A stretch of 64,000 nt of DNA from Ammoniphilus sp. YIM 78166 (GCF_004522215.1 NZ_SDLR01000001.1:186001-250000), one strand, 5' to 3'. Shown: positions 42,262 through 51,731, counted from the first letter of the stretch. A program made the numbers and translations. The notes: generated from the sequence alone by a model not told the origin.

Positions 42262-43581
42262 ATGTCCAGTAAAGAGAGTATGTCGGATGATTATGCATTA
42301 AGCAGGGTGCCTGCCGGGGCAAGATTGCCTTTGTGGGAAGTAACTCTGGTGCGCATAGGTGCCCTTACCAGCTTGGCCCAATTCATGATGGGGGCGGCCA
42401 TAGGGTACGGGATGACATTTTGGGGAGCATTTTGGGCCACCATGCTTGGTAGTGTGATTTTGGAAGTCGTCAGTTTCCTGATTGGTGTGGCTGGGGCAAG
42501 GGAAGGTCTTTCTACGAGTTTGCTTACCCGCTGGACAGGATTCGGAAAATATGGATCCGGAATTTTAGGCTTAGTCATTGCGATTGGATGTATTGGGTGG
42601 TTCGGGATTCAAAATTCGGTGTTTGCCAAAGGATTGGATCAAGCCCTTGGCGGTGTGCTAGGCTTTCCGTTAGCTGCAACTTTAACGGGATTGTTTGTTA
42701 CCTTCATCGTGATCTTCGGTTTCAAATGGCTGAGCTGGACGGCAAGGATTGCGGTACCTGGCTTCATGGCGGTCATTGCCTATGGAATCTATCAAGTATT
42801 GAAAGATCACAATATCGGTGAATTGATCGCTTCGCCGCCTCCTGGCCCAGCTCTTTCGATCGGCGTGGCGGCAACCATGGTGGCCGGTGGCTATATGATT
42901 GGTGCCATCATTACTCCGGATATGAGCCGCTATAACCGAAACGGCAAAGATGTATTATGGATGACGCTCATTGCGACCATTATTGGAGAATTCGGCGTGA
43001 ATCTGATTGCCGTTTTGATGGCTCATGCCGTCGGCAGCAGTGATGTGTTAACTATCGTGATGCAAACGACGGGTGTGCTGGGAGCAGCGATCGTGGTGTT
43101 TGCCACCGTGAAAATCAATGATTTGAATCTGTATGCCTCCTCCTTAGGGATTACAAATACGATTGATTCAATATTCAACCGTAAGGTCAACCGCGGTCTG
43201 ATTACTTTGATTATTGGGATTATTGGTACAGTACTTTCCGTATTAGGCATTCTGGATAAGTTCGTTGGATTTTTGGTATTTTTGGGCATTTTTGTTCCTC
43301 CTGTCGGCGGGATTATGATCGTGGATTATTTTATCCTGAAACGTGACCGCAAGATATTGGATGAGAGCCGCGCAAAGGGTGAATTGCCGAAGTCCTGCGA
43401 AGCTATCAATCCTGTCACTCTGGTAGCATGGGCCGTTGGAAGCTTTTCAGGTTATTTTATTGCAATTGGAATTCCTTCATTAAATTCCCTGTTGATCGCA
43501 GGACTAGTCTATTATCTTGGCATGAAAATCTTTGGAACGGCCATTGGCCGCAAGAATGCGGAAGTAGATCAAACAGCTTAA
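42262..43581 (+). CDS. NCS1-family purine/cytosine permease (CodB-like)
   Basis: 439 residues with about 12 hydrophobic segments. ALTSLAQFMMGAAIGYGMTF at the first helix and GYMIGAIITPDMSRYNRNGK in the middle are NCS1 signatures, and the C-terminal half contains FLGIFVPPVGGIMIVDYFIL. NCS1 carriers take up cytosine, allantoin, hydantoins and related heterocycles; with hydantoinase-like partners, a hydantoin or ureide is the likely cargo (inference). AGAAGGGG precedes the start. Confidence 0.92.
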   Translation: MSSKESMSDDYALSRVPAGARLPLWEVTLVRIGALTSLAQFMMGAAIGYGMTFWGAFWATMLGSVILEVVSFLIGVAGAREGLSTSLLTRWTGFGKYGSGILGLVIAIGCIGWFGIQNSVFAKGLDQALGGVLGFPLAATLTGLFVTFIVIFGFKWLSWTARIAVPGFMAVIAYGIYQVLKDHNIGELIASPPPGPALSIGVAATMVAGGYMIGAIITPDMSRYNRNGKDVLWMTLIATIIGEFGVNLIAVLMAHAVGSSDVLTIVMQTTGVLGAAIVVFATVKINDLNLYASSLGITNTIDSIFNRKVNRGLITLIIGIIGTVLSVLGILDKFVGFLVFLGIFVPPVGGIMIVDYFILKRDRKILDESRAKGELPKSCEAINPVTLVAWAVGSFSGYFIAIGIPSLNSLLIAGLVYYLGMKIFGTAIGRKNAEVDQTA

Positions 43582-43620
43582 TTCTATTTGAACACATGAC
43601 ATCGAAGGGAGAGAGTTGAC

Positions 43621-44718
43621 GTGAGACTTTTAGGAAAACAAGAGATTGAAGATATTGCGGTTGGAGCGGCTTTGCTTGGAACTGGGGGCGGAGGGGACCC
43701 TTATATCGGAAAGCTGATGGCTCTTCAGGCAATCGAGGAATTCGGGCCGATCCAATTGTTATCGGTAGATGAAATTCCAGATGACGCGTTTTTCGTTTCG
43801 TCGGGGATGATGGGAGCCCCAACGGTACTATTTGAAAAGGCGCCGAGCGGGACAGAAGCGAAGCTTGCATTTGAAGCACTGGAAAAATATATGGAAAAAA
43901 AGATTTTCGCCACGTTTCCGATCGAAGCGGGAGGCGTAAATTCCTTGCTGCCGCTTGCCCTTGCTGCACAGCTGGGATTGCCGGTTGTCGATGTGGATGG
44001 AATGGGCCGAGCCTTCCCTGAATTGCAGATGGTTACCTTTTACCTGGATGGCATATCGGCTACACCGATGGTTCTTGCTGATGAAAAAGGCAATGTAACC
44101 CTGTTCAATACGATCGATAGCCTTTGGGCCGAACGGATTGGCCGCAGTGTGGTGATTCAAAAGGGCGGTTCCACCATGTTCGCCATCTATCCGATGACGG
44201 GAAGGAATCTTAAGGAAAGTGGAATTCATAATATTTTGACACTGGAAGAAGAAATCGGCCGATCGATTCGCTTGGCGAAGGAAAACAATGTAGATCCCAT
44301 TCAAGAGGTGCTTAAACTGACCAAAGGGTTTGAATTATTCCGCGGAAAAATTGTCGATGTCAACCGGAAAACGGAAACCGGATTTGCCCGGGGTACGGCA
44401 AAAATGGAGGGATTGGCGGATTATTATGGAGAAACCCTCGAGCTTCGTTTCCAAAATGAACATTTGCTTGCGAGGACAGAAGAACGGCTTTTGTGCGTCA
44501 CGCCCGATTTGATAGCCGTTCTGGATGCGGAAACCGGTCAGCCGATTACCACGGAGGGCATGCGTTATGGCTCACGCACCGTGGTAATCGGGATCCCTTG
44601 CCATTCTAAGTGGCGTACAGCAAAGGGCATTGAAACATGCGGACCCGGATACTTCGGCTATGATGTGGACTACATTCCTGTAGAAGAGCTTGCGAAAAAA
44701 GGAGTGGTGAGCAAATGA
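43621..44718 (+). CDS. DUF917 family protein (copy 2)
   Basis: 365 residues beginning with GTG 43621. GAALLGTGGGGDPYIGKLMA and VDVDGMGRAFPELQMVTFY are the family signatures. Its stop overlaps the start of the intact HyuA-like gene by four bases (ATGA), so the two proteins are co-translated and probably form a complex. It is a paralogue of copy 1 at 39723. Confidence 0.9.
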   Translation: MRLLGKQEIEDIAVGAALLGTGGGGDPYIGKLMALQAIEEFGPIQLLSVDEIPDDAFFVSSGMMGAPTVLFEKAPSGTEAKLAFEALEKYMEKKIFATFPIEAGGVNSLLPLALAAQLGLPVVDVDGMGRAFPELQMVTFYLDGISATPMVLADEKGNVTLFNTIDSLWAERIGRSVVIQKGGSTMFAIYPMTGRNLKESGIHNILTLEEEIGRSIRLAKENNVDPIQEVLKLTKGFELFRGKIVDVNRKTETGFARGTAKMEGLADYYGETLELRFQNEHLLARTEERLLCVTPDLIAVLDAETGQPITTEGMRYGSRTVVIGIPCHSKWRTAKGIETCGPGYFGYDVDYIPVEELAKKGVVSK

Positions 44719-46289
44719 GTTACAGAATTGGAATTGATGTAGGTGGAACGCATACCGATGCCGTTCTTCTCGATAAAGATTACAACGTGGTATCCAAAAC
44801 CAAGTCCGCGACAACAGAAGACGTAAGTTCAGGCATTTATAAGGCCATGCGCGAGGTCATCGCGAATTCCGGTGTGCCGCGTGAGCAAATCCATTATGCC
44901 ATGCTGGGTACCACCCATTGCACAAATGCCATCGTAGAGCGCAAGCGTCTCAACGAGATTGCGGTCATTCGCATCGGCGCACCGGCCACGCTTGCCGTGA
45001 AGCCATTGATCGGAGTACCGCAGGACCTGCGTGAACGGCTGGGGAAACATGTTTATTTGGTGCGAGGCGGACATGAGTTTGACGGAAGAGAGATTGCAAA
45101 ATTAGACGAAGAAGAATTGGTTCGAATTGCGAAGGAAATAAAAGAAAAAGTCAATTCCATTGCGGTTACCTCTGTGTTTTCTCCAGTATCCAAAGAGCAC
45201 GAACTTCGCGCCGCAGAGGTACTCCAAGAGGCATTGGGAGAGGATCTGCCAATCTCTCTCTCCCATGAGATCGGCAGCGTCGGTTTGCTGGAACGCGAAA
45301 ATGCGACGATCTTAAATGCTGCGGTCGTCAATGTAGCCAAAGCAACCGCAGAAGGCTTCGTCAACGCCCTGCAAGAAGAAGGAATTAACGCAAAAGTCTT
45401 CTTCGGACAAAATGACGGGACCTTGATGAATGTCGAATATGCGATGAAATACCCTATTTTAACGATAGCTTGCGGACCGACCAACAGTATCCGAGGCGCC
45501 TCATACCTAACCGGCTTATCGGATGCTCTGGTCGTGGATGTGGGGGGGACAACGACGGATATTGGAGTTCTTATCAACTCTTTCCCGCGCGAATCTTCTT
45601 TGGCCGTTGAGATTGGTGGGGCACGCACCAATTTCCGCATGCCTGATCTGGTATCGATTGGATTAGGCGGAGGTACTATCGTCCGAATTAAAGAAGACGG
45701 CAGCTTCACTGTAGGCCCGGACAGTGTAGGCTACCGGTTGCCGGAAAAGGGGCTTGTCTTTGGCGGGGACACCTTAACAACAACCGATGTAGCTGTAGCG
45801 CTTGGCAAGGCGAATATCGGGGATCCGGAGAAAGTAGCCCATCTGGATAAAGTTTTACTGGAAAAAGTGTATGGCAGAATCGTCGGCATAGTAGAGGAAG
45901 CAATTGACAAGATGAAAACCAGTGCGGATCCGGTTCCGGTGATCCTCGTGGGAGGCGGAAGCATTCTCCTGCCTGATCGACTGAAAGGGGCTTCCGAGGT
46001 GATTTGTCCCGGGGATTTTGGGGTGGCCAATGCCATCGGAGCAGCGATTGCCCAGGTCAGCGGCCAGATTGAACGGGTTTTTGCCTTAGACGAATTGGGA
46101 CGTGAACAAACGTTGGAATTGGCAAAGTCGATCGCGGTCAGCGAAGCCATCGCTGCGGGTGCGGATCCAGATACCGTTGAGATTGTCGATGTCGAGGATG
46201 TTCCCTTGGCCTATCTCCCAGGTAATGCTACGCGTGTCCGCGTGAAAGCTGCCGGTGTCCTTGCGGTGAATATGGAAGAAGTCCATTAA
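44715..46289 (+). CDS. Hydantoinase/oxoprolinase family protein, HyuA-like, intact
   Basis: 524 residues. GIDVGGTHTDAVLLDKDYNV is the first phosphate loop, VVDVGGTTTDIGVL the second, and SIGLGGGTIVRIKEDGSFTV the substrate/adenosine-side Gly motif; VPVILVGGGSILLP closes the nucleotide site. It is shorter than classic HyuA (about 680) because it belongs to the DUF917-associated subfamily, which lacks the C-terminal acetone-carboxylase-like extension. No HyuB is encoded in this operon; DUF917 probably takes its place (inference). Confidence 0.92.
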   Translation: MSYRIGIDVGGTHTDAVLLDKDYNVVSKTKSATTEDVSSGIYKAMREVIANSGVPREQIHYAMLGTTHCTNAIVERKRLNEIAVIRIGAPATLAVKPLIGVPQDLRERLGKHVYLVRGGHEFDGREIAKLDEEELVRIAKEIKEKVNSIAVTSVFSPVSKEHELRAAEVLQEALGEDLPISLSHEIGSVGLLERENATILNAAVVNVAKATAEGFVNALQEEGINAKVFFGQNDGTLMNVEYAMKYPILTIACGPTNSIRGASYLTGLSDALVVDVGGTTTDIGVLINSFPRESSLAVEIGGARTNFRMPDLVSIGLGGGTIVRIKEDGSFTVGPDSVGYRLPEKGLVFGGDTLTTTDVAVALGKANIGDPEKVAHLDKVLLEKVYGRIVGIVEEAIDKMKTSADPVPVILVGGGSILLPDRLKGASEVICPGDFGVANAIGAAIAQVSGQIERVFALDELGREQTLELAKSIAVSEAIAAGADPDTVEIVDVEDVPLAYLPGNATRVRVKAAGVLAVNMEEVH

Positions 46290-46303
46290 GAGGAGAGATT
46301 GAA

Positions 46304-47020
46304 ATGAAAATTAGAGTCATTATGCCCATTATATCAGATATTTTTAATGAGGAAATCCAACAGGAAATTTCGCACTATGCCGCTGAATCGACGACGGTCG
46401 GGGTATGCAGCCTGGATTATGGACCTGCCTCCGTGGAAAGCGAATACGATGAGGCGCTGTGCATCCCTAACTTTCTGGAAAAGGCCATTGAAGCAGAAAA
46501 GGACGGATATGACGGGGTCATCAGTTTTTGTTTCGGAGATCCAGGAGTGAAACCTGCACGCGAAGTGCTCAATATCCCAGTGGTCGGTGCAGCCGAAGCT
46601 TCGATGCTATTTGCCAGCCTGTTAGCCAAATCCTTTTCAGTCGTGACGGTGCTGCCCAATGTGGTTCCCATGATCGAAAACATTAGCAGATTGTTAGGCG
46701 TTGAGGATAACTTGGCATCCGTCCGGTATGTGAATATTCCCGTTTTGGAAGTTCATGAAAAAGAAAGACTAAAGAGCGCCTTGCTGGAAGAAATGATCAA
46801 AGCAATAGAAAACGATAAGGCTCATGCCCTCGTATTGGGATGTACTGGCATGATGGGAGTCGCCGCAGATCTTCAGCAAAATCTTAGAGAGCGCGGGTAT
46901 GATGTACCGGTGATCGACCCGGGCTTTGCGGCCACGAAAATGCTGGAAAGCGTGATTTCTATGGGGATAAAGCAAAGCCGGTTAACCTATATGTCTCCGC
47001 CTTCCAAACTCCGTAAATAG
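46304..47020 (+). CDS. Aspartate/glutamate/hydantoin racemase family protein
   Basis: 238 residues. VISFCFGDPGVKPAREVL and LVLGCTGMMGVAADL carry the two catalytic cysteines; VVGAAEASMLFASLLAKSF is the HyuE-like core. It is only distantly related to the tandem racemases at 18124/18913, so this operon has its own racemase, presumably for a different ring. AGGAGAG precedes the ATG. A strong hairpin separates it from the dipeptidase. Confidence 0.88.
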   Translation: MKIRVIMPIISDIFNEEIQQEISHYAAESTTVGVCSLDYGPASVESEYDEALCIPNFLEKAIEAEKDGYDGVISFCFGDPGVKPAREVLNIPVVGAAEASMLFASLLAKSFSVVTVLPNVVPMIENISRLLGVEDNLASVRYVNIPVLEVHEKERLKSALLEEMIKAIENDKAHALVLGCTGMMGVAADLQQNLRERGYDVPVIDPGFAATKMLESVISMGIKQSRLTYMSPPSKLRK

Positions 47021-47050
47021 CATTTAAAGGTTGCAGGCTATACAAATTTG

Positions 47051-47085
47051 GGACCTAGCTGACCATGATGGTGCAGCTAGGTCTC
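47051..47085 (+). terminator. Long perfect hairpin between the racemase and dipeptidase genes
   Basis: GACCTAGCTG/CAGCTAGGTC and the inner ACCA/TGGT form a 14-bp stem with a single unpaired G and a 3-base loop. The T-run is poor (TCTCATTC), so it may be a processing or partial attenuation structure rather than a full terminator. Confidence 0.65.
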
Positions 47086-47107
47086 TCATTCAGAAGGGGA
47101 GGTAAGC

Positions 47108-48112
47108 ATGACACACATAATCGATGGTCATTTTGATCTGCTGATGGACGTAACCATTCAAAGAGAACGCGGAAAGAGAAAGGTGATCGAAAGGGAGTAT
47201 CTCCCTGCTTTTCAAGAGGGAGGCGTACATTCCATCGTCTCGGCCATCTTTGTAGACGACGCCTTTTTGCCGGAGATGGGTCTTCGGAAGGCTTTGCAGC
47301 AGATCAGTTCCTTGCATGCGGAAGCGGATGAATCACCGGACACGATCATGGTATGTAAAAATGCCTATGACTTGAACAAGGCGAGAGTAGAAGGGAAAAT
47401 GGGTTTTGTTCTTTCCCTGGAAGGAGCTGAGCCGCTGTATAACGACATCAGCCTTCTTCGTGTTTTTTACGAGCTTGGCGTGCGTTTGATCGGGCTGGTG
47501 TGGAGCAGGCGCAATTGGGTGGGAGACGGGAGCCATTTTTCTGCGGTCAGGGAGGGAAGAAAGGGCGGAATCACGGATTTCGGCGTCCAATTAATTGAGG
47601 AGGCAGAAAAGCTGGGCATCATCATCGATGTCAGCCATTTGAATGATGAGGGTTTTTGGGATGTCATGGAGTTCGCGAAGAAGCCGGTCATCGCCTCCCA
47701 TTCGAACTGCCGAACCCTCGCTCCTTCCATGCGCAATCTCACGGATGATCAGATTAAGGCCATCGCTTCCACCGGAGGGGTGATTGGCATGAATGCCGTG
47801 AATTATTTTGTTTCAGAAAAGGATGAAGAATCAAATATCGAGGGCTTGATCAACCATGTGGATCACATCGCCAAGTTGGTTGGAGTGGAGCATATCGGGT
47901 TGGGCTTTGATTTTATGGAACCCTTCATGAAATACGTTTCTCCGCATTCCAGTTTGACTACCATGCCGCGGAAGATTTTTGATGTAGTGAAAGGGCATTC
48001 CAGCGTCCCTGATTTTACCCGCTGCCTCAGGAAACGAGGGTATAAGGAAGAAGCCATTGAGCAGATTTTGGGCAAAAACTTCATGCGAGTGTACAAGGAA
48101 GTATGGAAATAA
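47108..48112 (+). CDS. Membrane dipeptidase family (peptidase M19)
   Basis: 334 residues. The metal ligands are intact: HxD in IIDGHFDLLMD (H8, D10), Glu in LSLEGAEPLYND, and the His of IIDVSHLNDEGFWDV and VIASHSNCRTLAPS. M19 enzymes hydrolyse dipeptides with either stereochemistry at the C-terminal residue and some amidines or beta-lactams. Here it would release free amino acids from the pathway's product or substrate. It is the paralogue with the intact site, in contrast to the protein at 36337. Confidence 0.92.
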   Translation: MTHIIDGHFDLLMDVTIQRERGKRKVIEREYLPAFQEGGVHSIVSAIFVDDAFLPEMGLRKALQQISSLHAEADESPDTIMVCKNAYDLNKARVEGKMGFVLSLEGAEPLYNDISLLRVFYELGVRLIGLVWSRRNWVGDGSHFSAVREGRKGGITDFGVQLIEEAEKLGIIIDVSHLNDEGFWDVMEFAKKPVIASHSNCRTLAPSMRNLTDDQIKAIASTGGVIGMNAVNYFVSEKDEESNIEGLINHVDHIAKLVGVEHIGLGFDFMEPFMKYVSPHSSLTTMPRKIFDVVKGHSSVPDFTRCLRKRGYKEEAIEQILGKNFMRVYKEVWK

Positions 48113-48136
48113 CCCCTATCGATAAGGAGGAAGACA

Positions 48137-48414
48137 ATGGCCTACTTGGATTGGAGAACAGGAGATCGAGGATTTGGCCGTTGGGGCCGCTTTACTGGGT
48201 ACGGGAGGCGGAGGGGATCCTTACTTAGGAAAATTGATGGTGCAAAAATGCATCCGCAAAAATGGGCCCATTCAGCTGCTAGATCCAACGGAAAGTGCGG
48301 GATGATCAGCTGGTCATTCCCACTGCGATGATGGGAGCGCTGACGATTATGGTGGAAAAAATCCCGAATGGGGATGAAGCCTTAAAGTCCCTGTTAGTGA
48401 AATGCAAGATTTGA
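48137..48414 (+). pseudogene. Decayed N-terminal fragment of a third DUF917 gene
   Basis: GGAGG precedes an ATG at 48137, but the frame is wrong within a few codons. In another frame 48155-48295 reads EQEIEDLAVGAALLGTGGGG and continues DPYLGKLMVQKC, the DUF917 N-terminus. After a further shift it reads DDQLVIPTAMMGALTIMVEK to a stop at 48412. At least two frameshifts and loss of the C-terminal two thirds make it non-functional. It is closest to the copy at 43621. Confidence 0.8.
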
Positions 48415-48430
48415 AATACGCGGTTTAAAA

Positions 48431-48479
48431 CAAAAATAGCTGTCGAGGAGCTCGACAGCCTGACCGAAAAAAAAAAAAA
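48431..48479 (-). terminator. Minus-strand terminator with adjacent A-run
   Basis: GCTGTCGAG/CTCGACAGC is a perfect 9-bp stem with a 3-base loop, followed on the minus strand by TATTTTTG. A further run of about 13 A at 48467-48479 lies closer to the gene end. It serves the minus-strand gene ending at 48490. Confidence 0.75.
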
Positions 48480-48489
48480 GAGTTTTTGA

Positions 48490-49238
48490 TTAAAAGTCTT
48501 TGATTAAATAATTAGTGATCAACATGTGACCCGGTGCATGGGTAATCATAATTTCCGGTTTACCATTCAGGCATACAACTTGTGGGGTGACCCCGCATGC
48601 CCAAAATACGGGAATCTCACTAGGTTCAATAGTAATGTTATCGCCAAAGTCAGGTCGGTATATATCCTCAATTCCGATAAGTTTCGGATGGCCAATATGG
48701 ATCGGGGCCCCGTGCGTATGGGGGTATTTAGCCGTAATTTCTACAGCTAATTCAACCTGGGATTGATGTATGGGACGCATGCTGACCACAGTCTTTCCTG
48801 AAAACATTCCCGCTTGAGAACATTCGATATTAGATACATACATAGCTACATTTTTTCCTTGTTGAATGTGCTTCATCGGGATGCCTCCTGTGATCAACGC
48901 ATGCTCGAATGTGAAGCTACATCCAATTAGGAAGCCAACAAAATCATTTTGCCAGTAATCTTTAATATCCAAGGGCTCGTCTGTAAATGTTCCATGCTGA
49001 AAAACACGATATCTCGGAATGTCCATTCTCAAATCGATGTCTCCACCAGAACAATAAGGGGAACCGACATCCGTTACTTCGATTAATGGACAGGATTTTT
49101 GATTTCTTACGCAAAACAATAAAAAATCATACGCATAGTCTTTCGGTAGGATAACCACATTGGCCTGTACACGATCACTACCATAACCGGATGTTGGACC
49201 TGTAAATTGATGAGACAGCGCAACTCTTCCAATTTCAT
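48490..49238 (-). pseudogene. YcsI/D-glutamate cyclase family putative hydro-lyase, 5' frameshift
   Basis: The main frame (GTG 49158 to 48490, 222 residues) has VILPKDYAYDFLLFC, FLIGCSFTFEHALITGG, YPHTHGAPIHIGHP and IPVFWACGVTPQVV, the YcsI/DUF1445 core, and ends ITHAPGHMLIT. Homology continues upstream in the same frame as FTGPTSGYGSDRVQANV, but this stretch has no start codon. The family's usual N-terminus, MKLEELRCLI, is found in another frame from ATG 49238, which sits 16 bases after the preceding gene. A small deletion has therefore split the 5' end. A 222-residue product from an internal GTG is possible but would lack the conserved TGPTSG region. Confidence 0.75.
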
Positions 49239-49254
49239 TTTCTCTACTATCCTT

Positions 49255-49407
49255 TTATTCTTTTGGTGTGATCCTTGGTGTTAGGTGTTTAGCGAACCCA
49301 GAAAACCAATCTTTCAAACAATAGAAAGCGAGTATAAGATTACAAACAACAAACCAGATAATCAAAAAGTAAGTAATTGCAACGAACCCAGTTTCACTCA
49401 GTACCAT
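49255..49407 (-). CDS. Symporter small accessory protein (50 aa, one membrane helix)
   Basis: Begins MVLSETGFVAITYFLIIWFV and ends HLTPRITPKE. Residues 8-31 form one membrane helix; the C-terminal tail is basic and short. GGGAGGAATC lies within the end of the symporter gene, and the start ATG follows the symporter's TAA directly, so translation is coupled. Small one-helix partners encoded right after SSS transporters are known; this one fits by size and place. It lies too close between larger genes to be noticed by length-based gene finding. Confidence 0.75.
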   Translation of the reverse strand: MVLSETGFVAITYFLIIWFVVCNLILAFYCLKDWFSGFAKHLTPRITPKE

Positions 49408-50868
49408 TTAGATTCCTCCCTCACTAAATGCTTTTTGATATTGGAAGTTCTCTTCCGGTGATACAAGAGTTCCGATAATTGGTATGGATGCGGCGATGAT
49501 ATGGGAAATGAGATAGCCGACCCACAAAGGAACGACAGGTTCAACAAATCCTGCCCCTGGAAGCACTGCAAAATAGAGTGCTGAAATAGTACCAATGATC
49601 AACCCCCAAAAGGCAGCTGTTTTATTTAGCTTCTTTACGAACACTGATAATACAAACGGCCATGTAATCGCCAGTGTCAAGGCGCCTACTGCGTAATTAA
49701 GATAAAGAATTGAAAACTGTGCTAAACTAAATAAAGCGATGCACAATCCACTAATGATGACCACCCAACGAGCCATTTTCATTTCCTGATTCGATTCCAT
49801 TGGCTCATTTTTTCTGATATAAGGAATGTATATATCTTTGACAATCAACGTAGACAAGGCATTGAGGCAAGAATCCGTTGTAGAGAAAATGCTGGCAATC
49901 ATGATGATGGCAATGGCATAAACTCCCCAAGTACCGAGAAGCTGCCCTATAACTGCAGGAAATACCTCTGAAGGGTTTACAGAAATCCCTTGAGCTAAAC
50001 CGATCATACCAATAAGTCCGGCCATTGCTGGAATTGGCAGCCATAAGAAGGTGGTCCCGAGAATCAGATTTGATTCCGATCCTCTCTTGCTGGCATAAAC
50101 CCGTTGCCATACACTTTGGTCAATGATTGCGTAGTTAATGAAAGAAAGGATACTCACAAGTAGCCAGCCGGTAATACTTTCTTTTGTATAGAGAAGCGTT
50201 GCGGTATTAACGGAAGAGCTGGCTAACCCCTGATAGATTTCACTAGGTCCGCCCGCAACCCATAAAGTAGCAGGAATCACTATAGCTAACAGGGCCAAGA
50301 GCATAACGAAATTCACAACATCTGTTCCAATGGATGCTCTTAACCCGCCAATGGCGAGATAGATGATAACTATGATTGAGCTGATAATTACGGCCGAAGC
50401 GTGAGAGATTCCAAATAATACATTCATGACCAATCCAATAGCCGTAATCTGCAGCACGGCCCAAAAGAAGGATTGCAAGATCCCGACAATAGCAAAAATT
50501 AAGTGAGTTCGCTTTCCTAATCTGATTTTCATAAATTCGGGCATTGTACTAATCGAAGGTGCGAGCTTTCGTACTCTCTTAAAAATTGGCCATCCAAGTA
50601 ATAACGATGAGATCAGAACAGAAACGCCATACATATAAAATCCGGCTACCCCAAATTTATAGGCCCCTTCAGCAGCCCCCATCAGGGAACTGCTCCAAAC
50701 CCATACCACGACTAATGAACTCATTGTCATGGGTAAGCTCATACTTTCCCGTGCGGATAAAAAGTCATCCAGGTTATTCTCGCCTTTTCGCTTCATAATG
50801 ATTGAAACGACGACCATGATAATCCCAAATAGAATCAAAATGGCATATCCAATGGTTCCACTTAACAT
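49408..50868 (-). CDS. Sodium:solute symporter (SSS family)
   Basis: 486 residues with about 13 hydrophobic segments. RESMSLPMTMSSLVVVWVWS, FGVAGFYMYGVSVLISSLLL and WQRVYASKRGSESNLILG are SSS-family (PutP/PanF-type) signatures, the last marking helix 6-7 near the sodium site. AAGGAG precedes ATG 50868. It is the second gene of a sigma54-driven operon behind the C45-type hydrolase, and is probably the importer of the hydrolase's substrate or product. Confidence 0.92.
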   Translation of the reverse strand: MLSGTIGYAILILFGIIMVVVSIIMKRKGENNLDDFLSARESMSLPMTMSSLVVVWVWSSSLMGAAEGAYKFGVAGFYMYGVSVLISSLLLGWPIFKRVRKLAPSISTMPEFMKIRLGKRTHLIFAIVGILQSFFWAVLQITAIGLVMNVLFGISHASAVIISSIIVIIYLAIGGLRASIGTDVVNFVMLLALLAIVIPATLWVAGGPSEIYQGLASSSVNTATLLYTKESITGWLLVSILSFINYAIIDQSVWQRVYASKRGSESNLILGTTFLWLPIPAMAGLIGMIGLAQGISVNPSEVFPAVIGQLLGTWGVYAIAIIMIASIFSTTDSCLNALSTLIVKDIYIPYIRKNEPMESNQEMKMARWVVIISGLCIALFSLAQFSILYLNYAVGALTLAITWPFVLSVFVKKLNKTAAFWGLIIGTISALYFAVLPGAGFVEPVVPLWVGYLISHIIAASIPIIGTLVSPEENFQYQKAFSEGGI

Positions 50869-50882
50869 TGACTTATCTCCTT

Positions 50883-51731
50883 TTATAAAATTTTTCCTTC
50901 AACCGTTGTCTTTACTCCTTCGGTCCAGTTATAAAGCTTGAACGGAATATATTTTCCCCATCCATTCAGATCCTTCGCTTCTCCACACGGAGGACCGAAG
51001 CAGTAAAGGATCTCCTGATTTAATGGATCTAGCAATTCTGAACTTACTGTACCTACCTCTTCACCGTGGTTACAGGTAGACCCTCCCCATTGGGCTCCTT
51101 GCTCCTTTAAATGATGATTGCAAAGGAGGAATTTCAGAAATTCAGAACCCTGTTTGGATGTTTCTTGATTGAGGACATTCATCCCAGATTGATAGCGTAG
51201 AATCGAACAAGTTATCGTAATTTCCTCGGCATTGAAAAAGGGTAGATTCATAAAGTGATTTGTTCGGATTATAGGTGTATTTGGATTCCATTCAAAGTGT
51301 TTTTTTGCGGGATGGATTTCACTTATCAATAGATTGCCAAGAGAATCTGCGAAAAGGAAATTTCCATGAACGCGCACCGGCTCATGCCGTAGATAGCTTT
51401 CAATATCCTTCAATGAATGAAAGTTACCCAAGATATGATAGCCAAAATCTTTAAACTCAATGCCTCCTTGATAAAATTTGGGACTACAGTCTACATAAGA
51501 GAATGTAAATGCTATCCCTTTTTCATTGATTCCCCTTGTTACCATATTGGACCAAGGCAAGCTTTCATCAGGACATACTAGTTCGGTCCCCATGAATCTC
51601 CAACGGTTACCTTCAACAAACCGGACCCTTGTCCTTGTATTCCATGGATTATCACTGTTTGAACCCAACATATAGCGTCCGTTTTCCCAAATCGCTGCAA
51701 TCGTACACCCTGGTACTATCATTTTTTTCAC
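50883..51731 (-). CDS. C45-type Ntn hydrolase (acyltransferase/amidohydrolase-like)
   Basis: 282 residues. KMIVPGCTIAAIWENGRYML gives the nucleophile Cys at residue 9 directly behind PG, as expected for autocatalytic cleavage of a short leader; GSNSDNPWNTRTRVRFVEGN, with the Asn-Asp-Trp-like loop, and VTRGINEKGIAFTFSYVDCS follow. This matches the acyl-CoA:6-APA acyltransferase/penicillin amidase-like group, which hydrolyses N-acyl or peptide-like amides. AGGAGGTG precedes ATG 51731. It heads a sigma54 operon with the symporter and YcsI-like gene, suggesting uptake and hydrolysis of an N-acylated or cyclised amino acid (inference). Confidence 0.82.
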   Translation of the reverse strand: MKKMIVPGCTIAAIWENGRYMLGSNSDNPWNTRTRVRFVEGNRWRFMGTELVCPDESLPWSNMVTRGINEKGIAFTFSYVDCSPKFYQGGIEFKDFGYHILGNFHSLKDIESYLRHEPVRVHGNFLFADSLGNLLISEIHPAKKHFEWNPNTPIIRTNHFMNLPFFNAEEITITCSILRYQSGMNVLNQETSKQGSEFLKFLLCNHHLKEQGAQWGGSTCNHGEEVGTVSSELLDPLNQEILYCFGPPCGEAKDLNGWGKYIPFKLYNWTEGVKTTVEGKIL

